From CAWHYG01 sp963833505 (lineage in GTDB: Bacteria; Eisenbacteria; RBG-16-71-46; CAIMUX01): DNA of 64,000 nucleotides. The notes beneath the pieces are model-generated. The model saw nothing but the letters and a program-made list of their open reading frames with translations. It searched no databases and was not told where the DNA came from. How positions within the stretch are numbered: position 1 is the first letter of the stretch; every line of letters begins with the position of its first letter. Positions 35,015 to 43,685 of the stretch are shown in pieces. The position numbers and the translations under genes were made by a program. Location of the stretch: contig CAWHYG010000010.1 in assembly GCA_963833505.1 (NCBI GenBank), positions 1-64,000 on the forward strand. Direction: 5' to 3'.

Positions 35015-36376
35015 ATTAATACGCATCGATGCATAACATTCCGATCGACGCCCCGGGTCGCCGTCAGGTCAGGATTCCTGCTGGCACTGGCCCTCGCAAC
35101 GCCGGCCAGCTCCCTGGCCCGAACATGGATCATCCAGCACGATCCCAGCGTTCAGAGAGACCAGATCGGCGCCATCGTGCAGCAGGCCGCGTCCGGTGAT
35201 TCGCTCCTGATCGGTCCTGGCACGTACTATGAGCACATCTCGACGGCGGACAAGACCCTCACGTTTGTCGGCACGGAGGGGGCCGGCGCGACCGTGCTGG
35301 ACGGCGACTTGCCGATCCCGGGCCGACAGGGGTCCATCATCTACTCCTCCGAGTACACGGCGGGTTCACTCGTCCTGCGCGGGCTGACGTTTCAGCACGG
35401 CCAAGGGACGACTTGGGAGGGATTTACCACCGGCGGGGCCATCAACTGGACTTATAATTCGGACAGACCGTTTCCCGATCTGGACATTTCCGACTGCACG
35501 TTCCAGGACAACACCCCGTTTCAGTTTGGTGTAGGATCCGTACTCAACGCGAACACGGTGGATCACATGCGGATCCATTCCTGTACCTTCAGTAATAACT
35601 GCTGCGCGGGGGAGGGCGAGGGTATGGTCGCCAGCGAGGCCCTTAACGCGGAAATTGATGATTGCGAGTTCGACATGGTTACCGAGGGCACCTGTGCGAT
35701 CGACCTGAATGCAAACAATGCTGATGTCGACGGGTGTGTTTTCCGGGCGCACGCAACGGATATCGGTCCAAGCATCTGGTTTGTCGATGTGAGCAACGCC
35801 ATCGTCGAGCACAATCAGTTCATTGACACGGGCCCGGTGCCGGCGGCAACGTCCATCGGGTTCACGTACGCGGGCATTTCCGACCCGCCGTTTCCGTACG
35901 ACACCATCTCCATCCACGACAACCTGCTCTGGGACAGCGCCTACCAGGGGCCCGGCGCCAATCCGACGGTCCAGCTCCTCTGCCCGAATCAGGGAATCGA
36001 CGTTGAGCGGAACACGTTTGTCGGGTGCGGGCTGTTCTCGGACGGGGGAGGCACGTCCGCCGTGATTGCGAACAACATCTTCTACGAGAGCTTGGTCCAG
36101 CTCTACGACGGAGCCGGGGGCCAGGTGCAGTGCAACGACGCGTTCCCGACCGCCATGGGACCGTTCGGCCAGGGCTACACGCTGCAAAACAACATCGCGG
36201 CAGATCCGCAGTTCTGCGGTCCGACGGACGGGGACTTCCAGATTGCGGCGACCAGCCCCTGCGCGAACGGGAACAGCCCGGCCGGCTGCGGGCAGATCGG
36301 CGAGTTCGGCGTCGGGTGCGGGGACACCCGGGTCCAAACGCTCACTTGGGGACGGGTGAAGCTCCACTTTCACTAG
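35015..36376 (+). pseudogene. Beta-helix gene copy lacking its start codon (right copy)
   Basis: The frame of 453 codons is preserved and nearly identical to 5362-6723, but the ATG is replaced by ATT (35015-35017) behind the unchanged GAGGTGAG site. The next in-frame candidate start is far inside (about 35177, before QQAASGDS) and would remove the signal peptide. The gene is probably silent or initiates very weakly from ATT. It lies 77 bp downstream of the broken subtilase. Confidence 0.7.
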
Positions 36377-36409
36377 CCTGGATTTCCACGGACAGGGGTG
36401 GACCTAACC

Positions 36410-38162
36410 CCTGATCAAGCGCGGTTTTTCGCATAGAGAAGCGAGAAAAGGCTCGAAATGCCCGCCCTTTGCGGCTAAGAAGGTTGTGAAAGCAATACTT
36501 CTCACCACGCCAAGGAGGGCATTTCAAGTGAGTCAGAGCAAACAACATCGGGAGAGGAATTGCAAGCGGAGAATAGCTCACCGCAACCGGAGGCGGAACT
36601 ACTCCGACCAGCCGGCTCCTATGTTCAAGGCCCGCAACATCCAATACGAGGGAAGCGACCGGAATCACGGCCTGGCGGCCGGCGGCATCGGCGCCATGCA
36701 CCTGCTCGCGCGTCGGACGGGGCTGGTCGAAGCCATCGACGCTGATCTGCATCTTCTGAAAGCGCACGTTCCCTACCACGAGTCGGATCACGTCCTGAAC
36801 ATCGCGTACAACATCCTTCTGGGCGGGACGTGTCTGGAGGATATCGAGCTCCGTCGAAACGACGAAGTCTACCTGAACGCGCTCGGTGCGGTGACGATTC
36901 CAGACCCCACGACCGAGGGGGACTTCTGCCGACGCTTCGAGGAGCAGGATCTCGAGATCCTCATGACGGTTGTCAATCGCACCAGGCTCCGGGTCTGGCG
37001 TCAGCAGGCGGACGTTTTCTTTGACGAGGCCATTATTGAGGCGGACGGGACGATGGCCCCGACCGGCGGTGAACGTAAAGAAGGAATGGACATCGCCTAC
37101 AACGGGGTCTGGGGCTATCACCCGTTGATCGTGTCGCTGGCGAACACGGCGGAGCCTCTGTATCTGGTGAACCGGAGTGGCAGCCGGCCCTCGCATGAAG
37201 GGGCCAGCGCTCGATTCGATCAGGCGATCAACCTGTGTCGCGAAGCGGGCTTTCGCCGGATCCTTCTCCGGGGAGACACCGACTTCAGCCAGACGAAGCA
37301 CCTGGATCGGTGGAGCGAAGAGGGGGTGCGGTTTCTCTTCGGCATGGATGCGACATCGGCTCTCGTGAGTCTGGCCGAAACCCTGCCGGCGTGGCGCTGG
37401 GGTCGCCTGAACCGCCCGCCGAAGTACCGGCTCCGGACGAGGCCCCGAACCCGTCCTCCGCGGGTCAAGGAGCAGATCGTCCGCGAGCGGGAGTTCGAGA
37501 ACATTCGGCTGCGCTCGGAAGACGTCGCGTGCTTCCCCTATCAACCCGCGGCCTGCACCAGGGCCTACCGGATCGTGGCCGTGCGGAAGAACCTCACGGT
37601 CGAGAAAGGCGATCTGGCACTCTTCGACGACGTGCGGTACTTCTTCTACATCACCAACGACTGGGCGACGTCGCTCGATCAACTGGTCTTTCTGGCCAAC
37701 GATCGATGTGACCAGGAGAATCTGATCGAGCAACTCAAGAACGGTGTCAAAGCCCTGCGGATGCCGGTCGACAATCTGAACAGCAACTGGGCGTACATGA
37801 TCATGGCCACCCTGGCTTGGACCCTGAAGGCATGGTTCGCCTTGCTGCTGCCGGAGACCGGCCGCTGGTCCGAGAAGTATCAAGACGAGAAGAGGCGACT
37901 GCTCCGCATGGAGTTCAAGGGGTTCGTCAATGCGATCATCCAGACCCCGGTCCAGATCGTCCGCACGGGCCGGAGAATCGTCTACCGACTGCTGGCCTGG
38001 AATCCCTGGCAGCATGTACTTCTCCGGGCCGTGGATCGTCTACGTGTGATCCGCTGTTGAAGACAAAGTAGGGGAGGTGTGGGGCGGACACGTTGGCAGG
38101 AACATCGATCGATCAAGAAGGAACCGCAAGCCGCGACACTCGAGAGAACCAGTTGGCTGAAT
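36410..38162 (+). mobile_element. IS1380-family insertion sequence
   Basis: The left end CCTGATCAAGCG begins where homology to the left duplication arm stops. A partly matching inverted end (GGATTCAGCC in reverse complement) occurs about 38153-38164, directly against the IS21 element. Boundaries are approximate and no target duplication was resolved. Confidence 0.65.
36528..38060 (+). CDS. IS1380-family transposase
   Basis: The 510-residue protein starts at GTG 36528 after AAGGAGGG. It shows the family pattern: N-terminal GLAAGGIGAMHLLARRTGL, LNIAYNILLGGTCLEDIE, catalytic region FFDEAIIEADGTM, then ILLRGDTDFS and the C-terminal DRCDQENLIEQLKNGVKAL carrying the Glu. Full length with no frame damage. 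Confidence 0.9.
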   Translation: MSQSKQHRERNCKRRIAHRNRRRNYSDQPAPMFKARNIQYEGSDRNHGLAAGGIGAMHLLARRTGLVEAIDADLHLLKAHVPYHESDHVLNIAYNILLGGTCLEDIELRRNDEVYLNALGAVTIPDPTTEGDFCRRFEEQDLEILMTVVNRTRLRVWRQQADVFFDEAIIEADGTMAPTGGERKEGMDIAYNGVWGYHPLIVSLANTAEPLYLVNRSGSRPSHEGASARFDQAINLCREAGFRRILLRGDTDFSQTKHLDRWSEEGVRFLFGMDATSALVSLAETLPAWRWGRLNRPPKYRLRTRPRTRPPRVKEQIVREREFENIRLRSEDVACFPYQPAACTRAYRIVAVRKNLTVEKGDLALFDDVRYFFYITNDWATSLDQLVFLANDRCDQENLIEQLKNGVKALRMPVDNLNSNWAYMIMATLAWTLKAWFALLLPETGRWSEKYQDEKRRLLRMEFKGFVNAIIQTPVQIVRTGRRIVYRLLAWNPWQHVLLRAVDRLRVIRC

Positions 38163-38306
38163 CCCCGGCGGCCACCCAAACTCCCCCACCCATGGCCACC
38201 TCAAAATCCCCCACCCTGGCCTGATCCTCTGACCGCCTGATCAGCGCCGTCCGCGGCGGGACGTTACTCTAGCCCCTCACCTTGAAGAGGAAGAGGGGGG
38301 ATCGGA

Positions 38307-39869
38307 GTGAACGTCTTGAAGAATCATCTGCGGATAACCATCGAGACCCTAGCGAGTTGCGGAGTCAGCGATCGAGAGATCGCCCGGCGGACCGGAGTCG
38401 ACCGCAAGACCATCCGGCGCTATGTCCGGCAGTCAAAATCCCCCGGGGTGGCCACCGGCTCCGAACCGGTGGCCGTTGAAAATCCCCCACCCCGGCCACC
38501 GGCTCCCGGCACCGACTCGGCGCCCGCCGCGTACACCATGGCGTCGGCCTGCGAGCCGCACCGGACTTGGATCGAGGAGCAGGTCGGGCTCGGGCGCAAT
38601 GCTCAAAGCATCTACCAGGACTTGGTCGAGGCGGGTGAGTTCCGCCACGGCTACAACTCGGTCAAGCGCTTCGTCGGCCGGCTGAAGTTCCGCGACCCGG
38701 AGCGGTTCGATGTCCTGGAGTTCCTCCCAGGGGAAGAGGCACAGGTCGACCTGGGCCTGGGCGCACCCACCTTGCGCCGGGGGAAGTTCCGCCGGCCGTA
38801 CCTGTTCGTCATGACCTTGAAGTACTCGGGCAAGTGCTTCCGCAAGGTGGCGTGGAAGATGGACCAGGAGGCTTGGTCCCGCCTGCACGAGGAGGCCTTC
38901 AGGAGCTTTGGTGGCTGTACCCTTTACGTGGTCCTCGACAACCTCAAGCAGGGCGTGATCCGTCCGGACATCTACGAGCCGGAGCTGAACCTGATCTACG
39001 CGGAGATGCTGCGCCACTACGGCGTGGTGGCCGATCCCTGCCGGGTCGCCGATCCCGACCGCAAGGGCTCGGTGGAAAACGCCATCCGGCATACACAGTC
39101 CACCGCACTCAAGGGGCGCAAATTCGACTCGATCGAGGAGCAGAACCAATGGCTGGCGCACTGGGAGGAGCGGTGGGCGGCGCCGCGCATCCACGGCCGC
39201 AAGAAGCGCCAGGTCCTCGAACTCTACCGTGAAGAACAGCCCCTGTTGCGGTCGCTGGCCGGAGAAGGCTTCCGCTACTTCAAGCCCGGCGTGCGCACGG
39301 TCGATGACGCGGGGCTGGTGCAGATCGAAGGCGCCTATTACGCCGCCTTGCCGGCCCGACTCGGTAGCCGGGTGCAGGTCCGCGTCTATCCGGAGGAGGT
39401 CGAGATCTACGACCCATCCGGGCAGCTTCTACGCCGCCATGCCAAGAGCGCGCGCAAGGGGCAGTTCATCCTCGAGGAGCACGACCGGATCTTCAATCCT
39501 TCGCGGCAAAGTGCCCGCCTGCTGGGGAAAGCTGCGTCGATCGGACCGAAGACGGCGGAGTTGGCCCAGACCCTCTTCGCCCGCCTGGGTCGGCCCGGGC
39601 AGCGCGCGCTCTACGGGCTGACCAACCTGCCCCGCACCTACTCCTGCGCCGAGATCGAAGCGGTCTGCACCCGCTTCGTTGAGGCCGGATGCTACTCGTA
39701 TGCCGCCATCCGCCGTGCGCTCGAACGGCAGGCGGCCATCTCGCGTGCGCCGGTAATCGAGCTGACCCAGGAGGCTCCGGAGATCCGGAGCATCTCCGAG
39801 TACCAGTCGTTCTGGGAGGACAACTCCCGTCACCAAGAGGAGGAAGTCGATGCCCATGTCCCGTGTTGA
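38307..39869 (+). CDS. istA: IS21-family transposase IstA
   Basis: The 520-residue protein starts at GTG 38307. The N-terminal HTH (GVSDREIARRTGVDRKTIRR) is followed by a Pro-rich linker (~45-75), a second HTH region, then the DDE core: Asp in EEAQVDLGLG, Asp in YVVLDNLKQG and Glu in KGSVENAIRH. The linker is encoded by two copies of the element's own terminal repeat (38433-38458, 38476-38502). It overlaps istB by 20 nt. Confidence 0.9.
   Translation: MNVLKNHLRITIETLASCGVSDREIARRTGVDRKTIRRYVRQSKSPGVATGSEPVAVENPPPRPPAPGTDSAPAAYTMASACEPHRTWIEEQVGLGRNAQSIYQDLVEAGEFRHGYNSVKRFVGRLKFRDPERFDVLEFLPGEEAQVDLGLGAPTLRRGKFRRPYLFVMTLKYSGKCFRKVAWKMDQEAWSRLHEEAFRSFGGCTLYVVLDNLKQGVIRPDIYEPELNLIYAEMLRHYGVVADPCRVADPDRKGSVENAIRHTQSTALKGRKFDSIEEQNQWLAHWEERWAAPRIHGRKKRQVLELYREEQPLLRSLAGEGFRYFKPGVRTVDDAGLVQIEGAYYAALPARLGSRVQVRVYPEEVEIYDPSGQLLRRHAKSARKGQFILEEHDRIFNPSRQSARLLGKAASIGPKTAELAQTLFARLGRPGQRALYGLTNLPRTYSCAEIEAVCTRFVEAGCYSYAAIRRALERQAAISRAPVIELTQEAPEIRSISEYQSFWEDNSRHQEEEVDAHVPC
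38433..38502 (+). repeat. Two IS21 end-motif copies inside the istA coding sequence
   Basis: TCAAAATCCCCC plus GGGTGGCCACCGG (38433-38458) and GAAAATCCCCCACC plus CCGGCCACCGG (38476-38502) match the repeats at the left terminus (38197-38222) and right terminus (about 40660-40686). They encode the linker after the HTH (KSPGVATG, ENPPPRPP). Confidence 0.7.
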
Positions 39870-40617
39870 ACTCGAGCAGTCCCTGCGCGGCCTGCGGTTG
39901 TCCGGGATGATCCCGGCGCTTGATGCTCGGGCCCTGCAGGTCTCGAGCCATGAAGCGAGCTTCCTGGATGCGTTCTCCTGGCTTGTACAAGATGAACTCG
40001 ACCGGCGCCGATCACGCCTGCAGGACCGCCGCTATGCCCTCTCCGGGCTTCCCGAACGCAAGACCCTGGCCGACTTCGACTGGACCTACAACAGCCGCCT
40101 GCCCAAGCGCGACGTGCTTGAGCTGGGGACCTTGAAGTTCATCGACAACCGGGAAGACGCGGTCCTGCTCGGACCGCCGGGGACAGGGAAGAGCCATATC
40201 GCCAAGGCTCTGGCCTTGCTCGCGGTCGAGCGCGGCCACAAGGTCCTCTACCGCGCGGCGCACCAGTTGATCGAGGACCTCACCGAGGCCCGCGAGCTCG
40301 GCCTGATCCGGAAATGCCGGGATCAGCTCAAGAAGGCCGAACTGCTGGTGATCGACGATCTCTTCCTGCGCAAGCTGCCCGCCAACGCCGGCGACGAGCT
40401 GGCCGACGTGCTCATGAGCCGGTACGAGAACGGATCGACGATCATCAGTTCGAACCGCGTGATCGAGGACTGGCCCAAGCTGCTTGGAGACGTGGTTGTG
40501 GTGACGCCCCTACTGGATCGCCTGATGCACCACGGCCACCTGCTCAAGTTCGAAGGGAAGAGCTGGCGGCTGAAGGAAGCTGCGGCCCGGGTTGCCAAGG
40601 CTGCGGCCAGCGCCTAA
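39850..40617 (+). CDS. istB: IS21-family helper ATPase IstB
   Basis: The 255-residue protein starts at ATG 39850 behind GAGGAGG. Walker A is LLGPPGTGKSHIA (~105), Walker B ELLVIDDLFL, with the IstB-like C-terminus LLDRLMHHGHLLKFEGKSWR. IstB is the AAA+ ATPase that organises target DNA for IstA. It overlaps istA by 20 nt. Confidence 0.92.
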   Translation: MPMSRVELEQSLRGLRLSGMIPALDARALQVSSHEASFLDAFSWLVQDELDRRRSRLQDRRYALSGLPERKTLADFDWTYNSRLPKRDVLELGTLKFIDNREDAVLLGPPGTGKSHIAKALALLAVERGHKVLYRAAHQLIEDLTEARELGLIRKCRDQLKKAELLVIDDLFLRKLPANAGDELADVLMSRYENGSTIISSNRVIEDWPKLLGDVVVVTPLLDRLMHHGHLLKFEGKSWRLKEAAARVAKAAASA

Positions 40618-40789
40618 GATGCCCTCGTCCCGCCACAGAGGTGGAGGAGTTTGACCCGGCCACAGGTGGGGGATTTTGAGGTGGCCGCCGGGGTCATGCA
40701 GGTCCTACGACGGTTCGCCTGCCGAGGCCCTGCGGATCTGTGACGAGGGCGGCATTTCCCGCTCAAGCGCGCTCTCTGCGGGTTCCGGC

Positions 40790-41030
40790 GATCGTGAACA
40801 CCTGGATCGGACCACCGTGATCGGAGCGCAGCGACGCGGGTCCGTCAGTCCCGGTTCTTGGCCTCCGGCTTCCTGCGAAAGGGTCCGGAGAGGGCGCTGG
40901 TAGTAGCCGTTCGGGTGGCGCTCCAGCCCAGGGTGGACAAGTGATCACGATGGCCGATCCGGGTGATCACGAAGATCCGATCTCAGCGTTCACGATGCTC
41001 CGATCTGGGTGTTCACGATGGCCGAGGCCC
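40790..41030. repeat. Relic of IS21-like termini (22-23-bp repeats)
   Basis: TCACGA recurs at 40945, 40967, 40990 and 41013, spacing 22-23 bp, within units like GTGATCACGATGGCCGATC. An oppositely oriented unit (CGTGAACACCTGGATCGGA, CGTGATCGGAG) lies at about 40790-40828. The pair looks like the two ends of an IS21-type element that has lost its genes. Confidence 0.5.
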
Positions 41031-41407
41031 GTATTCTCCGCGTGCTGGGGGAACCTGACCGCCAAAACGACCGTTCTCTTCAGTGTCTCAATCACTTAGC
41101 TCTTATCGACAGCGGGAACTTCGGTTTAGTCCGGGGTGCCGGGTCGGCAGCACTCCGAGGCGCGGGGCGTCAGAGCGTCCGTGCGAGTTCAAACAAGCAG
41201 GGTGGTTCGGAGCCGGGGAACATCGTGGCCACATCCACCGCTTCGTGCTGCCGGGTCGCCGTTCCGGTTAATTGGTCTAATTTCAGATAAACCGGTAGCT
41301 TCCTCCTTTTCGCGGCGTTTTTCCATTGACGTCTGAAGTGCGACAACCTAGGCTAACCGCGGTAGAGAGGTATCTCCGCAACATCGGGCCCATGGGAGGG
41401 CTCACGG
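41031..41407. other. Intergenic stretch without recognised features
   Basis: No gene, clear promoter or repeat is recognised between the IS21-end relic and the metalloprotease gene. The base composition is a little less GC-rich near 41270-41330. Confidence 0.4.
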
Positions 41408-43420
41408 ATGAACCCCGGTGTGATCACGAACGCCCAGGCTCCGAGGGCAATGGCGGAACAGGCGCCGGTCTGTTGGAAACCGACCGGCCCGTCTCGTGTG
41501 CGGTCCGCCTCCCGACTGTTGACCTTCGTAAGGTCTGGGATGCTCGCCTTGAGCCTCGGTCTTCCAGGCTTCGCAAGTTCGGCTCCGACTCTGGCTATCG
41601 GGAAGTCCACGTCGCACCCCTGCACTGTGCGGCCTGTCGGCCCCTTCGGCGAAGGGCAGCTCTTGTATACCATAGCTCTCGCCGACACCGTAAGGTGCAC
41701 GCTAGACGTCGTTGTCTCGTTGGCGGGTCTGAGGTGCGACAGCGACACCCTGGTTCTACGCCACGCCGGCATTCCAACGGCTTCATTCCACATCCTCAGT
41801 GCACTGCAAGGGGCAAAGAGGGCTCAACTGGCCACCCGGGATTCGTCGAATTGGGCACTGGCGGCCGGCACTCGGGAAACCACGAAACTCCACTACCGGA
41901 TAACGCTGCCGACAGCGTCGAGCCCCCTTCATCGGCTCGGATTCCGCCCCGTGGACGCGCTGATCTTTCCGGCAAACGCGGAATTCTCCTCGGTTCGTGT
42001 TCGCTTCCGGCTGCCACCGGGCTGGAGCATGATCCTGGGATGGACCGCAACCGGCCCGCCCCTTCGGGTGCAGTCGGAGAGAGCGCTTGTAATTCAGGCG
42101 AACGAGCTTTTTCTTCCGGAGACTCACATCTATCTGGGCCGCTGGAGATTCTCGCGATTTCAGTTGCGGGCCGTTCCGGTAGAAATTGCGGTGCATCCGG
42201 CCCTCCTCGCCCAGTCGGATTCTCTTCTGGCCAGATTGCAGCAGGCCATGGCTGGCGTCCAAGATCTGATGAGTGTGCGTCTGACCCGGCCGGCTATCGT
42301 AATTCTCGACAACGGCACTACGGTTCCCGAGGGCGAGACATGTTATCCGATTGTTTGGATCTCGTGCAGGCCGGAATTGGCCCGCCTTTTTCCGGATGAG
42401 CTGATGCTCGTCGCGGCTCACGAATGGGCCCACCTGCTGACCCCAGGCGAATGGATCGGGCCCCGCTCGAACTGGTTCCTGGAGGGGATGGCCGAATACA
42501 TCGCCCTCCGAACTCAGGTGGCGGCGGGAGAGCTTGATTGGGAAGAGTTCGGAATCCGATTGGGAAGGGCCGCGCGGGGATATGACTTGAGTCCCCTGAA
42601 AGGTGTGTCCCTTGTTCGGGCAGGGGAACTTGGTGCGAACGGTAGTCAGGCGGCCTGCGAGTACGTGCATGACGGAGGTCTCCTGGTTGTTGCCTATCTC
42701 GAGGTCCTGCTGCAGGAGAGGCATAGTTCCTTCGTCCAATTCCTGCGCCGCCTCGAACGGACATCGGCAGAGCTTCGTGGAACGGAACAGTTCAACACAT
42801 TGTTCTGGGGCTGCCTCACCGATCTCCTCGGATCCGATGGGGCTACTCAGATTCAGAGAGCAGTCGAGATCCGGTTCGTTCCCGAGGTCTCGTTCCGCCA
42901 GCACGGGATTGTCGTGGCGCAACCTTCCATTGTGGATGAGCTGGAATTCAGAGCGCGGTTGCACGGCACAACAGTGTGCAGTTTCTCTGCCGGTTCCCCT
43001 GCGTACCTCCTCGGCCTGCGGCGAGGGGATCGTTTGATCGACGTGAATGGGGTGACTGTCACGGGCCAGGCTCAGGCTGAGACCGCGTGGCGGCATCCCG
43101 TAGCGAACGGCATCCGCGTGACGGTCGAGAGGGGAGGGCAGAGGTTCGTGCTTATCAGGGGCGTTGTCGGTCTTTGCGCCTATACGTTCACGCAGCCGAG
43201 ATTCTGCTCGAACTACGCCATCCCACGCGGCCAGGGGCAGGAGCTCCGGGGGCACATTGGGCGCAAGCCTCATGGTCATGACGTTCGTGCTGCTGTCAAA
43301 CAGTCAGCGGACGCAAACGTTGAACCGGGCATTCTATCGCCGCATGCGGTCGCAGTCAATCGGCCGGCGCGAGTGGGTGATGTGGGAGACTTTATGTTAC
43401 GGGCGCCAGCGCCATCATAG
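41408..43420 (+). CDS. M61-like zinc aminopeptidase with PDZ domain, exported
   Basis: The 670-residue protein starts at ATG 41408 behind GGGAGGG. An unusually long n-region precedes a hydrophobic segment (MLALSLGLPGFASSA, ~44-60). The gluzincin signature is AAHEWAHLL (~338-346) with the third ligand Glu in NWFLEGMAEYIA (~360), as in M61 enzymes. A PDZ domain follows (VCSFSAGSPAYLLGLRRGDRLIDVNGV, ~522-570). The tail after about residue 605 looks unlike the family, so a late frameshift cannot be excluded. The role would be extracytoplasmic peptide trimming (inference). Confidence 0.75.
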   Translation: MNPGVITNAQAPRAMAEQAPVCWKPTGPSRVRSASRLLTFVRSGMLALSLGLPGFASSAPTLAIGKSTSHPCTVRPVGPFGEGQLLYTIALADTVRCTLDVVVSLAGLRCDSDTLVLRHAGIPTASFHILSALQGAKRAQLATRDSSNWALAAGTRETTKLHYRITLPTASSPLHRLGFRPVDALIFPANAEFSSVRVRFRLPPGWSMILGWTATGPPLRVQSERALVIQANELFLPETHIYLGRWRFSRFQLRAVPVEIAVHPALLAQSDSLLARLQQAMAGVQDLMSVRLTRPAIVILDNGTTVPEGETCYPIVWISCRPELARLFPDELMLVAAHEWAHLLTPGEWIGPRSNWFLEGMAEYIALRTQVAAGELDWEEFGIRLGRAARGYDLSPLKGVSLVRAGELGANGSQAACEYVHDGGLLVVAYLEVLLQERHSSFVQFLRRLERTSAELRGTEQFNTLFWGCLTDLLGSDGATQIQRAVEIRFVPEVSFRQHGIVVAQPSIVDELEFRARLHGTTVCSFSAGSPAYLLGLRRGDRLIDVNGVTVTGQAQAETAWRHPVANGIRVTVERGGQRFVLIRGVVGLCAYTFTQPRFCSNYAIPRGQGQELRGHIGRKPHGHDVRAAVKQSADANVEPGILSPHAVAVNRPARVGDVGDFMLRAPAPS

Positions 43421-43685
43421 GCTCGCTTTTGGGGAATTATGACGCTCCCTGAGTCTACCTGCGCAAGTACACCGAGCGATCGCATACGTTCAAAGCGCGT
43501 GTTCAAACACAAGGATTGTGGTGGGGCCGTCGGGCAGGCCTCCACGGTCGATACGAAGGCCGGAAATCACGTGCAATCCGCCCTGTCGCGATGATGACTC
43601 GGTCGCGGTGGGGCAAAACGGAGACCCGTCCGGAACCACATCAACCTTCCGGCCTGGCAAAGGGCGTGCATCGAAGCCCGAGGAA

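Larger units (their letters stand above)
29610..36408 (+). repeat. Inverted duplication, right arm
   Basis: This is the reverse-complement counterpart of 5330-11995. It carries leader copy D, a subtilase interrupted by an IS, and a beta-helix gene. Its inner boundary lies beyond the 28342 transposase and its outer boundary coincides with the start of the IS1380 element (about 36409). After removing the IS and its 7-bp duplication it is 5,032 bp, as is the left arm. Confidence 0.85.
38163..40693 (+). mobile_element. IS21-family insertion sequence
   Basis: Both ends begin CCCCGGCGGCCACC (38163-38176, and inverted 40680-40693). Each end carries two copies of an AAA(A)(C/T)TCCCCCACC...GGCC motif, as expected for IstA binding sites. 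It encloses istA and istB and abuts the IS1380 element on its left. Confidence 0.85.

Noticed and set aside
36342..38015. 557-codon frame opposite the IS1380 transposase
   Set aside because: It is antisense to a clearly recognisable transposase and also runs into the beta-helix gene end; no domain seen.
40945..41030. CRISPR-like or iteron origin from the 22-23-bp repeats
   Set aside because: There are no unique spacers and no cas or replication genes nearby; an inverted partner and proximity to IS21 favour transposon termini.
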